DNA of 64,000 nucleotides from Dacryopinax spathularia (GCA_037974965.1 JBBPFI010000009.1:434001-498000); one strand, 5' to 3'. Counted from the stretch's first letter, positions 1 to 10,647 are shown. Made by a program: numbers and translations. The notes: generated by a model not told the origin, from the letters alone.

Positions 1-1083
1 CAGCGTTGAAGCTTTCTGGGCTAAGACCGGCTCGATGCAGCAAGGCGGCAAGATGAGCCAACATAGTTGTGTTGTTTGACGCATTATCTGTTGTAATCCA
101 GCCGACCTCGTTGATAATGTCCATCTCCTCGAGGAAACCAAAGAGTATAAGAGCAAGCGTTTCTCCAGTATGAGACCCATGAATGATCCGAAAGCCGATA
201 AGATCGCTTTTCAGGACCCATTTTGAATCGGTGACAACAATGTAATGGGCTTTGGCGCTGAGATAAGAACGCATCGCCCCATCACTCCAAGCATCCACTG
301 TGATGCTCTTTCGGGCTGCTGTTGAATGGAGGCGAGCCTTGATCCGTTCCTTTTCTTCTGCCATTGCACTCATAGCTGTTTCTGCTAGAGCTTTGCGGCC
401 AGGTAGATCACGTATTCCTGTTTCTGGGCGCAGCAGGCGAACAAGATCCTTGAGTTCCGGGCGGTCCACGGTTGTGAATGGTAGATCAAGTGCAGCAACT
501 AGCCTGAGGACTGCTTGCTGGAGCCGAGTTGGTGTGTATCGCTCAACTGGTACAAGATGTGCATCTAGACCGGTTTGCTGGCTGGCGCTTGTGGGGGAGA
601 TGCCAAGACGGGCTTCCTCCTCATACTTCTTCCACAAGTTGGGATGACGCTGCTGGAGATGACGTCGAAGGGAGCTTGTACCAGTCTTTGGACCCATTCG
701 ACCCGCAGAAGATGGATAATTTGGAGTGCTCTCCCGGCGTGCTCTGCACATGACTCAGTATAGGCAGATATGAAGAGGCATTACAATGCGCACCGGCAAG
801 CCAAGCACCACCGAATCATCTCTTTCCCCTCTGGCTCTGAGTAATACCTATGGATTGGCACCGTGTCTCTTCCAACCCGAGTGCGCTTGGCTACTGGAAT
901 CTCAATGTCTGAGTCTTCGCTCGGAGCTGCGCTGCGTTTGCTGGCTATGGCTTCTTGGCTTGTACCGGTACCAAGAAAGCTAATTTCTGGTATATATGAG
1001 CTGGGCCAGTGGGAGACAGCTGTCAGCGTACCATCATCATCAAACTCTCCATCTGGAATTGGGCTAAGAGAGCTTCGGCTCAT
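1..1083 (-). CDS. hAT-family transposase, N-terminal part
   Basis: This is a cut-and-paste transposase with an N-terminal BED zinc finger. I read exon 1 as 1083-794, an intron at 744-793 (GT-AG on the minus strand) and exon 2 from 743 to the edge, giving about 344 visible residues. Removing the intron joins a CxxC pair (WCLACR) to a histidine pair (HLQQRH), the C2H2 layout of a BED finger. Further on are VDAWSDG and TTDNASNN, which match the first two acidic catalytic regions of hAT transposases; the third lies beyond the edge. The start is the first ATG in frame, and an acidic, Ser-rich stretch precedes the finger. No break was seen in the visible part, so the element could be intact. Confidence 0.85.
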
Positions 1084-1185
1084 TGATTTGGTTATGCAGG
1101 TACTGCGTTGCTACTGGAATGTGGAGGAAAATGTGCGAAAGTTGATGAAAAATGGAATCTAATTCTTGCATCATGCCCACTATGC

Positions 1186-1329
1186 AGGACCAGTCCTGAA
1201 CCGGTCCAAACCGGTCCTGAACCAAATGCAGCTCCTGGGAAGCAGCAGTCCTGGTCTGGTCCTGGTCTGGTCCTCAGACCAGGCTGGACCATGGGACCGA
1301 CAGTCCTTATGGTCCGGTTTGGACCACTT
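1186..1329. repeat. Subterminal GGTCC/ACCGG repeat cluster of the hAT element
   Basis: About 140 bp are built from GGTCC, GGTCTGG, CCGGT and their complements in both orientations, for example near 1200, 1215, 1255, 1275 and 1310. Short repeats just inside the end are where hAT transposases bind (the AAACGG words of Ac are the known example). The cluster ends about 10 bp from the inferred terminus. Confidence 0.6.
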
Positions 1330-1339
1330 GCCATCCCTA

Positions 1340-2266
1340 TTCTCGTTACAGAAAGGGGCGTTGTTGTTACTCAAATTGTGTGTGCAAGATTGGCATTAAG
1401 TCAAAACCGACTCAGATATGCAGCCAATAAGCGGGTTTATACTTCTACAAAAAGCTCTCTTGTGGGCCTAATACAGACTTTTCAAAAACGAGCTATGGCC
1501 GACTATGCTTGCCTATCATTGGCTTGGCAACGCATAAGGGTCCTTGAAGAGACCGCTTTCAGCGGCATAGGGACCGATGGAGCAAATCCGCTTCCACGGA
1601 TGGTAGGACGAAGCAATTTCCACCCGTCGAGTTGCATTGCCCCAGAACGTGATTTCGTGTTGCCGAGCTTGGCGCCGAAACGCTGAGGAGCAGGGTTGTT
1701 GCTGTTCAGCGCGATATCCTTCATTATCAAAGTGACCTGTGATTCAAAGCAATTTCGTTTGCGATCCATCTAACCGAATAAAGCTCACCGATTTAACCGA
1801 CTTTCATGAGCCGCCTGTCTTTGCTGGTCCTGCACAGGGACGGTGCAATGGGAAAGTACAATCAGGAGCCGGCCCAGGAGGGTAGGATAGCAACCGAAAC
1901 AGGCGCAGGACGGAAGCCGGTTGAGCGGGGTGGAAGATGGTGTAGCTTTAGAGGAGGATCACACCCATGAAGTCGCAGGGCTGGAGGACCTGACGAGATG
2001 CAGCGGCTGTCTTCTTTGGTGCGCTTTCCGGCCCAACGCCGTCTCCGCAATTGGAGCTGATACCGTGCCTAGACGACTGGTACTTCGAAGCGAACGATAA
2101 GAAGTCCATCAGGATACCACACCGTACGTTGATCGGTCAGATTAATCCCGGACCGGCGAAGGAAAGGTTTGTACCAAGTCGGTCCGGCTAAGAGAACCCT
2201 GAATACTTACACCTTACTGGAAGATACGATTTAAGGCGTCACTGCAAAATTGCTGGAACAAGTCGT
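1340..2266. other. Intergenic stretch without recognised features
   Basis: The stretch lies between the hAT terminus and the 8.6-kb transposon. Only short unsupported open frames are present, and I see no RNA gene, repeat or conserved motif. Confidence 0.5.
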
Positions 2267-2268
2267 TA

Positions 2269-2387
2269 TTGCTGCTTACGTAATTCATGGCGCGCGCCGT
2301 GCTGAGCAGTTTTTCCAAAAAAAAGGGCCAATTTTCGGGGAGCCATATCTCGCCCAAATCACCATATTTTTCTTTGGTGCAAAGAGG
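2269..2387 (+). repeat. Left terminal inverted repeat of the 8.6-kb transposon
   Basis: This pairs with the reverse complement of 10785-10901. The first ~40 bp are almost identical in the two copies, and the match weakens inward to about AAAGAG. It contains the palindrome GGCGCGCGCC at about 2289. Confidence 0.85.
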
Positions 2388-2491
2388 AAAGTATGTCGTG
2401 GGGGTAAGACAAAGGGCACGGGATGACTAAGGAGTTGTTATCGCGGCTGATTCAGAAGATACAAGGAATGACGTGAGGATGACCTTGGCGG

Positions 2492-2524
2492 AAAATTGAC
2501 GCTGGAATTTCGTTGTTGATTTTC
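2492..2524. repeat. Dispersed palindrome, copy 1
   Basis: The layout is AAAATTGAC, GGAATTTC, GTTGATTTT. The left arm is one of the more diverged. It lies about 230 bp upstream of the transposase start. Confidence 0.7.
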
Positions 2525-2755
2525 AACTAACTGCAGACCAAGATTCCTGGAACCGACTCTGAGGGCACCATATAAGTTTAGAGGGGAACTGCTGTTGTGG
2601 TGGGTTGGTGCAGAAGCTATGGGGCGAGACTATACATCACGTGTTGTTTGCACGGCAGGCGTGTCGTTCACGCTCAGGGTGTCATATCCGGTCTCAATGT
2701 TCGTCCACCAACAATCGATTCACTTTACAACTCTGCTTATCTGTAACATCATATC

Positions 2756-3921
2756 ATGGGCGGCATTCGAGTCACAGAGCCGGTCAAGGAAATTGTAATT
2801 CGGATGAACGTGGCACAAGTACCAATAGAAGACATTATCACCTATACCGGCATATCTAAAAGAACCATCCAACGAATAGTCGAATACCATCGCAAGTACG
2901 GGACTGTGGCAGCTGTACCATCGGGATTGGTTGGAAGGCCACCTATGTTGAATGAGGAGGACAAGGCAGTACGTAGAACAGCAATGTCCATGACCAATAC
3001 TGATGTATTCTAGTTCCTGTACAGCGCTATACAGCGTGCACCGGATCGTTACCTGGACGAATTGGTAGAAGCGCTCGAGAACTTTCAAGGTGTCAAGATA
3101 ACTGAGGCCACCTTGTCAAGATACTTGTCTAGTATGAACATAACAATGAAGCAGGTGCGCACACACTGCACACGGAAGAGTCAACACTCACGAGATGCGC
3201 TAGATCACGAAAGCGGCTATTGAGCAAAGTGAGGAAGCGCGTGCTCAATTCAAGTACCGTATGGGGTTGCTCTATACTCCAGAGCAGTTGGTATTTGTCG
3301 ATGAAAGCTCGATCGATCGACGTTCGACGTTTCGAAACAAGGCATGGGCGCTTAGAGGCCAAAGGGTCAGGAGGTTGTGTTTTTTTGTACGAGGCAAGCG
3401 GTACGTGTATATTCTGGACCTCATCTTTCTCCGCTCACTATTTCCAAGATACTCTGTCCTTCCTGCTATCTCGCTTGATGGAGTCATCTGGTTGAAGATC
3501 GTGGAGGGGTCGTTTGACGCCATTACCTTCGCCGAATTCATTGACGGCCTCCTTGAGAACATGAACCCGTACCCCGGGCGAAACTCAGTCGTTGTCATGG
3601 ATAACTGCCGAATCCACAAGGCAGAACTCATCAGGGAGATGGTAGAAGCTCGGTAAGGCAAGAAGAAAACTGTTACGCTTCCGACTCACGTTTGGTAGGG
3701 GCATGCGTCTGGAATATCTACCCGCATACTCACCAGACTACAATCCGATCGAGCTTCTTTTCTCGTACCTCAAAGGTACTCTGAGAAGAAACCATATACT
3801 TGTTCGGAACGCAATGCTCAAAACGGATGACTTCGATATCTATCGGACCTTACATGAGCTTGTCTGGGAGGTACCTGCTGAGCACGCGGAGGCATGGTAT
3901 AAACGGTGTGGATATCATTAG
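2756..3921 (+). CDS. Tc1/mariner-type DDE transposase (DD34E)
   Basis: This cut-and-paste transposase is read as five exons: 2756-2968, 3014-3154, 3204-3400, 3449-3652 and 3699-3921. All four introns are GT-AG and frame-preserving, giving 325 residues, the usual Tc1/mariner length. Residues 1-70 form a helix-turn-helix DNA-binding region (ISKRTIQRIVEYHRKYG, then GRPP). The DDE_3 catalytic domain follows, with VFVDESS, VVVMDNCRIHK and YSPDYNPIELLFSYLK. I count 34 residues between the second Asp and the Glu, the Tc1 DD34E spacing. No stop or frameshift interrupts the spliced reading frame, so it may be active. It is the only recognisable transposase between the large TIRs and fits their TA target, so I infer it mobilises the whole 8.6-kb element. 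Confidence 0.9.
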
Positions 3922-3934
3922 GAACTAGCTAGTA

Positions 3935-3968
3935 GAAATCAACAGTGGAATTCCAACTTTGATTTCAC
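3935..3968. repeat. Dispersed palindrome, copy 2 (most symmetrical)
   Basis: The arms are GAAATCAA and TTGATTTC around a perfect GGAATTCC centre. It lies just after the transposase stop and overlaps the last codon of the convergent gene at 3965. Confidence 0.85.
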
Positions 3969-4653
3969 AATTCGGGTACAGGAATAAGGGACAGTACCCG
4001 ATCAACCTGCGAGGCAGGTACAAGCGTGGAGACAACCCGAAGAATGTCCTGCCAGGTGCATCCGTCCGTTACCACCTTGTGTAGCTCTTGAAGCTTGCGA
4101 TAATCAAGGTGTGCAGCAGTAACGAGCGCCTTCTGGATCGGAGGAGAAAATACAAGAACATTCTTTCGCTTGTGCGTGCCCCACCATTGCTCCGCAGCCG
4201 TACGGTCTGAAAACGAGGCACAGTTGGCGTGCGGACAGTGCGCAACGAGGTGTTTGTAGTCGTCCCTTGATAAATGTATCAGAATGACCAGTGGGCTGGC
4301 TACCAGGCAAAACTCACCAAGTCCCATAGTAGATGTCACTCCAAAGTCCCACCGCAACGGCATAAAACTTGGGCCTTTGGCTTGCCGAAGGTGTGATAGT
4401 GACTCGCACATTTACAGGCGAGACACTACCATACGAAGGGGGTGCACTTGTGTCATCTTGCTGGCGAGCGATGAGCTGGTCAATGGTAAACCCATTCAGG
4501 TGGATCTAGAAGTGCATGAGCGCGGTTTATCAGAAGAGGGGCCGTGCATACCAAGTCTAACATAGCCGCCCACACGTCCCTCATGTCCGCTTCCGAATGG
4601 ATTGTAGCCTGTCGCAGAATGCTTATCACGTCTTCCTTGCAGAGCTGAGACAT
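3965..4653 (-). CDS. Small protein with RNase H1 N-terminal (viroplasmin-like) domain
   Basis: Four exons read by eye on the minus strand (4653-4552, 4505-4416, 4367-4318, 4265-3965) give 180 residues without a stop. The middle reads FYAVAVGLWSDIYYGTW, then YKHLVAHCPHANC and FSDRTAAEQWW. This is the pattern of the RNase H1 N-terminal hybrid-binding domain (Pfam Cauli_VI/RNase_H1_N), which grips RNA-DNA hybrids or double-stranded RNA: an aromatic-VAVG start, a GIY-like turn followed by W, then Phe and Ala-x-x-Trp. No RNase H catalytic domain follows; the remaining ~80 residues are helical and unrecognised. It is convergent with the transposase, with 43 bp between their stop ends. Domain assignment rests on the exon 3/4 splice, which restores the W codon. 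Its role in the transposon is unknown. Confidence 0.65.
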
Positions 4654-4800
4654 TTTTGGCAGAACAATCGTCCAGCTACGTACACCTAGAGACCTTTTAG
4701 CCCGTTGCCAGGATACTCAAGCGTTCGACGGCTGAATAGCTTTTGCTTACCTACGAGTATGCTGGCAACTGCTATGAAACGTTGTTTGACAGCGAACTGA

Positions 4801-4834
4801 CAAAATCAACAGCCGAATTTTGTTCTTGATTTTT
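4801..4834. repeat. Dispersed palindrome, copy 3
   Basis: CAAAATCAAC and CTTGATTTTTG flank CGAATTTTG. It lies in the gap between the divergent genes starting at 4653 (-) and 5072 (+). Confidence 0.75.
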
Positions 4835-5071
4835 GCCGTCTATAGTCCGCAAGGTAGCAAGTAAGTACCAGTCACTCTAGAACAAAGGACCGGTTACGTG
4901 TCAACAGTCAGAGACAAAATGGGGGCGCAGTAATGTGACTGCTGAGGTAAGCAGGAGGATCATGGTCTCGGAGGCTGATCCCTACAGAGGTTCTGCCAGC
5001 GGATCGCCGTTACCTTACCATCGTCCCCATCACCAGTACCGGATAAGTCACTTTACCTACTGCTTGTGAAC

Positions 5072-7936
5072 ATGTCTCGGAGCAACAAGGGCAAGAAAGA
5101 TCAAGCGGCCAAGGCAGGGAAGAAGACGAAGGCGACACAGGCGAGCGGCAAGGGAAAGGAACGTGAGGTTGCTGAAGCCGGGCCCTCGATGGGCCCACTG
5201 CTGAGGGAGGAGGAGGATGTGGAGGAGCCGGTTGTTGCGAAGGAGGTGGAATCTGTCGCAGTGCAGGAGACGGAGAAGGGTGCTCAGACCGAGGAGCAGC
5301 AGCGCCTGGAGGAGGCTTTGGGTCCAGGCCCGTTTTCATCGCAGGGGTCGCAGAAGAGCGACGACAGCAACTACGTGAGTAACTCTCCCATAAGGCTGCA
5401 TATATGCGCATATATGCTGACGCAATACCAGGCGGACATCACCCAAGTCAAACTGCAGGACTTGGACCGGCTTGAGCGCTCGGACGAAAGTCAGGACACG
5501 CTTCGCGTTGCTACCGTGCGGATCCCGATACCTACTGCAAGCGAGGTCGACTTCAGCTATGAGCACCGACATGCTCGCAAGCGTGGTCCTAGCAAGAATG
5601 CGGTGGACCAGTTAGTCATCGCCTTCAACACCATCGGTATCCGCAGGCGTCGGTATCCCATTGTCGTTGTCACCACCAGAGAGAACATCGACAATTGGGA
5701 CAAGATCAACGGTAATCGACTCTCTTCGGACAACCCTGCGACGCTCAAGAAACATATAATCTTCAAGCATAATGAGGAGGTCTGCGTCATCGCCGGCGCT
5801 ACTCGGATTATGGCGTGTCGCCGGTACTACGAGCAGCATTACCAGGACCTTAACCACGAGCATCCCTGGTGGTACGGGCATGTCTACCTTGTTGGTACGT
5901 ACAATGCCTTGGTATGCTTGATAGCCACTAATAACTTGGCAGACGACTTGATGAGTGCTCCGAATGTCTCACTGTACGACGCTCTTGCCTCCAACATCAA
6001 CCCCCCCGTGCGTGCTCCTACCGCTGGCGATGTCTGGTCAATCGCCCAAGGCTATGGACGCAGCGGTATGTACTCGGCGGAGGAGGTGGAGATGCTTATC
6101 GGCGCGTGCTTTGCAAGGCATCCAGGCACGATAAGGGTGTTCAAGGATCCTGTCTTCCATGGCATCGTCCCTTGGCTGTTTGAGCATCCTGCGTGGAACG
6201 ACCTCATGAGTTTCAACGCGATCAACGAGATGTGGGCGTCTGAGGGCCGTGATGTAAGTTCATTCGCTTGACATGGCAAAATCAAGAGCTGAATTGCAAT
6301 GTAGATTTTCTACACGCATGCCTTGTGGATGGGCAACTTCTTCCTGCGTCCTGGCCGATGGGTCTTTGGTGCAGATGGCTCAAGCTATCGAGAAATCTTC
6401 GACTGGCGTTTCATGCGTATCTGTACCGATGTCTTTCTGGAGTGGCAAGAAGCGCTCACCACATGGGTCGAGAACCCTCTTCGCAAGCCTACGGAAAAGT
6501 TCAAGGACAAGTACTCCGCCCGCATTATCAAGCGCTGTGTCGATATCTACTGTACCCAGGACCCGTCGTCCCTCCCCTTCTTCGTTCCGGCAGATCATCT
6601 CAACTACGGCGACCAATTCGTGCAAGTCATCAGGGAGTTCTTCGTTCAATGGCCTCAAGCAATCATCCTGACTCCGCGCATCGTTGCAACCATGGGCAAA
6701 TATCTGGACACCTTCGAGGACATCTTCAAGGAGGTAAGAAATCAACATCTGAATTTCAACGTTGATTTTGACTTGCTCTAGGTTGCTCGCTGGGCGGTTC
6801 CGGTCTACAAACGTGTTAGCAAAGGTACCGGCTCTCAAGCTGATGGCTCCCGTCCGCCCACCTTCGCTGTCCTCCATGCCCAGAAGCGGCTTATGGAACG
6901 AGATAATGATGCTCTGCTAGACGCCTATATAACCTATGTAGGTGTCCAGGGTTGCATTCCTACTGTAAGCTGACAACGATCAACAGTTCGCCAATTCGCT
7001 AAGCCCGTACACCTGGATCGTTCCCTCTCTTGTCATGCGCCGTGCGCTTTCCTATGTTTACAGCGTCAAGCTCAACGCTGTCCGGTACGGGAAGGAAGCG
7101 CCTGTGACCAAGGCCGAACTTCGCAAACACATTACTCCCTGGGTGCGCTGGAAGCTTCGATGCTGGCAGGATCCTCAACATGCGGAACGGGAGGATCCAC
7201 CACCTATCAACGATCTTCTGAAGGAGTGGTGGCCCATTATTCAGGCCTCGCTCGAATACCGTGATCCCGATTGGATAGGAAAGAAGGAAGGACAGTCTTC
7301 TCGTATCGAGCCGATCATCATGAAGATCATGGATGCGCATACGACCGCCATGGAGTATTTCCCCTTACTCTTAACGGATCCTGACTGGTACGAAACGTAT
7401 GTGGAGGCAACGACATATATATTGCCTTCGGATACCGAAACTGACCCGGACGCCCTGGCGCTTTCTTATCGGCATAACGTGGGTGTTCCTCGTGATCCCC
7501 CTACCGAGGAGACTGCACTGAAGATCCCGGATGACTTCTTGGACGTGTTCGAGCAATTGCGTACGTAAATTTGTGCTAGTTCGTTCACATGCTAACCATG
7601 ATATTCAGGTGCGCTGGATCATCTTCCCCCGGAGTTCGAATGTAAACGGGAACCTGAGACCCAGCGCCTGAAAGGGCTTGTACAGGAGCACGTCCTCAGC
7701 ACCATTCCCGAGGTATCCCGGACTTTTGCTTCCCAGCTTTTTGAAGCGGTACGTACCACTCTTCTTCAGTAGAACTAGCACTAACATAGAAACAGGCTAT
7801 TCAGAAGGTGGTTCAGCACCAGCTTCAGCGCGAGATGGAGATACAATTCGGCTTTGAGCCCGAGGTAGCTCCTTCCGCACGCCAGCGGGGCATTTTCAAG
7901 AAACAGCAGCGTGTCCGTGCACGTCCCAAGATGTAA
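5072..7936 (+). CDS. Transposon-borne protein with a ParB/Srx-like domain
   Basis: Eight exons (5072-5374, 5432-5894, 5943-6253, 6305-6733, 6782-6937, 6987-7560, 7609-7748, 7796-7936) join in frame into 838 residues; all seven introns are GT-AG and 46-57 bp. Residues 1-100 are charged and low-complexity. From about residue 126 the order of elements follows the ParB N-terminal (ParB/sulfiredoxin) fold: VRIPI, an Arg-rich turn, AVDQLVIAFNTIGIRRRRYP with PIVVV, then VIAGATRIMACRRYY (the ParB box GERRxxA region). After the second intron come VYLVDDLM and ALASNINPPVRAPTAGDVW, which resembles the NIQR-type segment of ParB. In bacteria such domains bind CTP and load onto parS or cut DNA. The remaining ~540 residues are unrecognised. 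Introns 3 and 4 each contain a copy of the dispersed palindrome. Function unproven; the match is by eye. Confidence 0.7.
6277..6310. repeat. Dispersed palindrome, copy 4 (intron 3 of the ParB-like gene)
   Basis: CAAAATCAAG and TAGATTTTC flank TGAATTGCAA. It spans the 3' splice site, so its last bases are coding. Confidence 0.65.
6738..6770. repeat. Dispersed palindrome, copy 5 (intron 4 of the ParB-like gene)
   Basis: GAAATCAAC and GTTGATTTTG flank TGAATTTCAAC. It fills most of a 48-bp intron (6734-6781). Confidence 0.8.
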
Positions 7937-8058
7937 CGAGTTTCTGTACTTCCGATTAGTCTCTCCCATGTTTCTGTCCCGAAAGCGAGTGTTATAGTGT
8001 TCTGCTAGCTGTACTGTCTGCCATTGAATGCCATGATCCTATTATGGTAGCCCGACAT

Positions 8059-8090
8059 CACGTGAATGATGTGAAGAGCACGTGAATGAT
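8059..8090 (+). repeat. Short direct repeat
   Basis: CACGTGAATGAT occurs twice, at about 8059 and 8079, just downstream of the ParB-like gene. Its role is unknown. Confidence 0.5.
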
Positions 8091-8150
8091 ATTATTATTG
8101 CCTATTCAGGCAACTATCCTACTTACAAGAGGAATTGGAATTACGCCGGA

Positions 8151-8183
8151 GAAATCAACTTTGGAAAGAAGTTGTTGATTCTC
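8151..8183. repeat. Dispersed palindrome, copy 6
   Basis: GAAATCAAC and GTTGATTCTC flank TTTGGAAAGAA. It lies between two convergent genes. Confidence 0.75.
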
Positions 8184-8215
8184 GCTAAGCGATTAGGGGT
8201 TATAGGTATATCTAC

Positions 8216-8250
8216 CAAAATCAACAGTGGAAAACCAACGTTGATTTTGC
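8216..8250. repeat. Dispersed palindrome, copy 7
   Basis: CAAAATCAAC and GTTGATTTTGC flank AGTGGAAAACCAAC. It lies 22 bp from the stop of the gene at 8272. Confidence 0.8.
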
Positions 8251-8271
8251 TTTGGTGGCGAGGATGACAGA

Positions 8272-10452
8272 CTACAGCTTTCCGTTGGTGGCAAATACTT
8301 GAGTGTCATAACGGGCATAGTTCAGAAGAAGAATCGCTGTTCCACGGAGCAGAGTGGGTGACAAAGTTGAACCGTATGCATCTAGGAGCTCGTCGACATT
8401 TGAAAGAGCGGCCAATTCGTTGAGTCGATAGAATCCAGCAGAATTCAAGCCTTCCAGGAACTGTAAGAATGGACGGCTATCGTGAGTTCGCGCTGGACTG
8501 CCATCGACGTGCTCTTCTAACCAGTCTTTGATCATTGGGTAGCGAATCGCATTGTTGATGACATTGCGAGGTCCCGGCTCCTGCGGTACCATGGGGAAGC
8601 CTTGGAATGATGTAGGAGCCCCCCACATTGGTGCTGCCCATGGTGGTGACATTGGAGCAAGAGCTGGAGGTGGAAAGAAGGGGCCAGAGGCATTTGAAAC
8701 AGTTGCAGTTTGGAGCGGATCATCAGCACGCACAGGCTGACGTGCTTGGCGTACAGGTCCCGGGACGACGACTGCCGCTCAGAGTGATCCATTTGTCAAG
8801 AAGATTCTTGGGCGGTTGTGTTTCGGTGATATCTGGAACCTTGCGTTGCTGCGATGTCATCAGCTCACTCTACTCCAATACAGAAGAAAGCTCAACCGAC
8901 CAAGGCAAGATTCCACAATGACCAGTCTGCATCCGAAGGCTCATGATGAATGCCCCCAGGAAGAAGCACATCTGACCGGCCATGTAAGTGACAATGGTTG
9001 GCGCTCTTCAGTAGGCGAAATTGTTGGGCGTCGAGGACTGAACTTTTGGCCCGATCTTCATCGCTATCATCGCTTCCTGGCGAGGTTGTTCTTTTCTTCT
9101 TTTTGGACTGTAGAATCATGAGTAGGGGGACGACAATATGTGCTTTGTCGCTCACGTTCCCTTTCTCTTTCTTCACTTCGGCCTTGCTATTTGAGCCGGA
9201 GTTGTTTGCGTTTGTTAGAATAACATAGACTGTTGTGGGTGTCGACCGCTTGGGCATGGCAGGAGGTTTTGCACCGCCAGTCCTTGCTTTCTTGGCCTGC
9301 TTGGTCCAGGCGGTATGCGCTCGTGAGTAAGCTTGTTCGGCTTTGCTGATTTCTTTCTCAGTACTGCTTCTCCATTGCTGGACCATACCGATGAATGTCG
9401 CAGGTGAATCCAGTAGCACAGGCATTTCTTTGACCTTTGCAGTCGACAAGGTATAGGCCAACGAAAGACCTTCAGGAAAGAGATCGAGGAGCTTTCCAAC
9501 CTCGTTGCGCAGTGCTTTCAGACCTTTATCGGAGGAAAGTGTGAAGAGACGTGCGGCAGAGCCGACCATGATCTTGTATGGGATCGATTCTGGAGGACAA
9601 TTAGCATAGATAAACGTAATAAGTGAAGAAACACGCACCGATCTCTTCCTCTTCCGGCTTCCCATCACTTGCCGTGTCTTCAATATATGCCGACAGCATA
9701 CCAGACTCCTCATATGTGTCTTCTATCTCATTCGCCGAATGATCCAGACCAGGCGGCTCGATATTCTCCTCAGTCGAGTCGGCAGAGAGCGCTCCATCGG
9801 CTTTCCTTTTCATAGCGGATGATCTTTCCCCTGCTTTCATCGCTGGTGCAACTTGGGGCAAGGTGAGGGACGAATCTGGCGTTAGGCTGCTCTCGACCTG
9901 TGTGCGCGTTACAAGACCTTGCTTGTGGAATGTCTTGATAAGCGCTCGTAGATCTTCGGGATTGTCCGGCAGTACCAAGCTTGTATCGGCCATATGAACC
10001 TCAGAATCAAGTTGCGTGCTCATCGGCTTCGGAGTTGAGCTTAGAACTGTCGACCAGAATGGGCTCGTGTTCCATCCGCCCTCGTCATCCTTGAAAACTT
10101 CAGCTGAGTCCACTCCAGCACTTGCCGACCGCTCCGTGTCAAGATGAAACTTGTTCTTGAGCGAGTCGTCACCACAATGGGGCGTCGTCTCATCGTTCAT
10201 ACAGCTAGATTTGGTAGGATCCGCATCCGAAGCCTTTGAAGAGCTATTCTTGAAAAGGGGCCGAGGTTTTGGTTGCTGACTCGCAGGTTTGCTGCTTTTT
10301 GATGTTGTAAAATGGTCGGCTGAACTGACATTTTTGGCGGCTTGTTTCGATCTTGTCATGATACCAACATCATCTGTTGGTACAGGGGTTGATCGAGCTG
10401 CCTTGCGAGCCTCTTTAGGCAACCTCGATATCTTAGTCTTCCGATTCCCCAT
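8272..10452 (-). CDS. Uncharacterised transposon gene with possible SAM-like C-terminus
   Basis: Three coding blocks are visible on the minus strand. Block 1 (10452-9639) is Ser/Thr/Lys-rich and disordered; it starts MGNRKTKISRLPKEARKAAR and has an acidic end. A GT-AG intron (9590-9638, with a CTAAT branch site) joins it in frame to block 2, from 9589 to roughly 8980, which has a helical part and a basic KKKK patch. Block 3, about 8770-8272, is Pro-rich and ends in about 75 residues (DWLEEHVDG to LLLNYARYDTQVF) with the W, L and G spacing of a SAM-like helical bundle. The join between blocks 2 and 3 could not be resolved by eye, so the gene may have small exons there or be damaged. It converges on the ParB-like gene. 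I do not recognise the protein, and the SAM reading is weak. Confidence 0.5.
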
Positions 10453-10647
10453 TGAGTGGTTTGGGGTAAGGTTGAGGCCAAATTTGGCCGAGACCTGATT
10501 GCACTACTACGTGTCACGCGGAAGCAGTTGCCTCAGCCCACTTCAAATCGACGGTAGCCTGCCATGCAACAATGGTCAAGTTAGTTCTTCTCTGGCTATT
10601 CCGTGCCCTTCTAGATAGCCTTTCATTCATCCTGTGCGGCCTTCCTA

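Larger units (their letters stand above)
1..1339 (-). mobile_element. hAT-Ac family DNA transposon, partial (runs off left edge)
   Basis: The minus strand read from 1339 begins TAGGGATGGCAAGTGG, which resembles the known Ac/Ds terminus (CAGGGATGAAA or TAGGGATGAAA). Inside this end lies a cluster of GGTCC/ACCGG words, then a BED-finger hAT transposase on the same strand. Only this terminus is in the window. hAT elements duplicate 8 bp on insertion, so 1340-1347 would be the duplicate, but its partner lies outside. Confidence 0.8.

Noticed and set aside
1092-1686. Open frames of 80 and 192 codons on either strand
   Set aside because: They run through the hAT subterminal repeats and show no protein-like pattern.
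6254-6781. Palindrome-bearing introns as introner-type mobile introns
   Set aside because: Only two of seven introns carry the motif, and most copies lie outside genes.
5072-7936. Bacterial contamination as explanation for the ParB-like gene
   Set aside because: Seven short GT-AG introns with fungal features interrupt it, and it sits inside a TIR-bounded element in fungal DNA.
2492-8250. CRISPR array or tandem repeat reading of the palindromes
   Set aside because: Spacing is irregular (60 bp to over 2 kb), the units are diverged palindromes, and this is nuclear fungal DNA.
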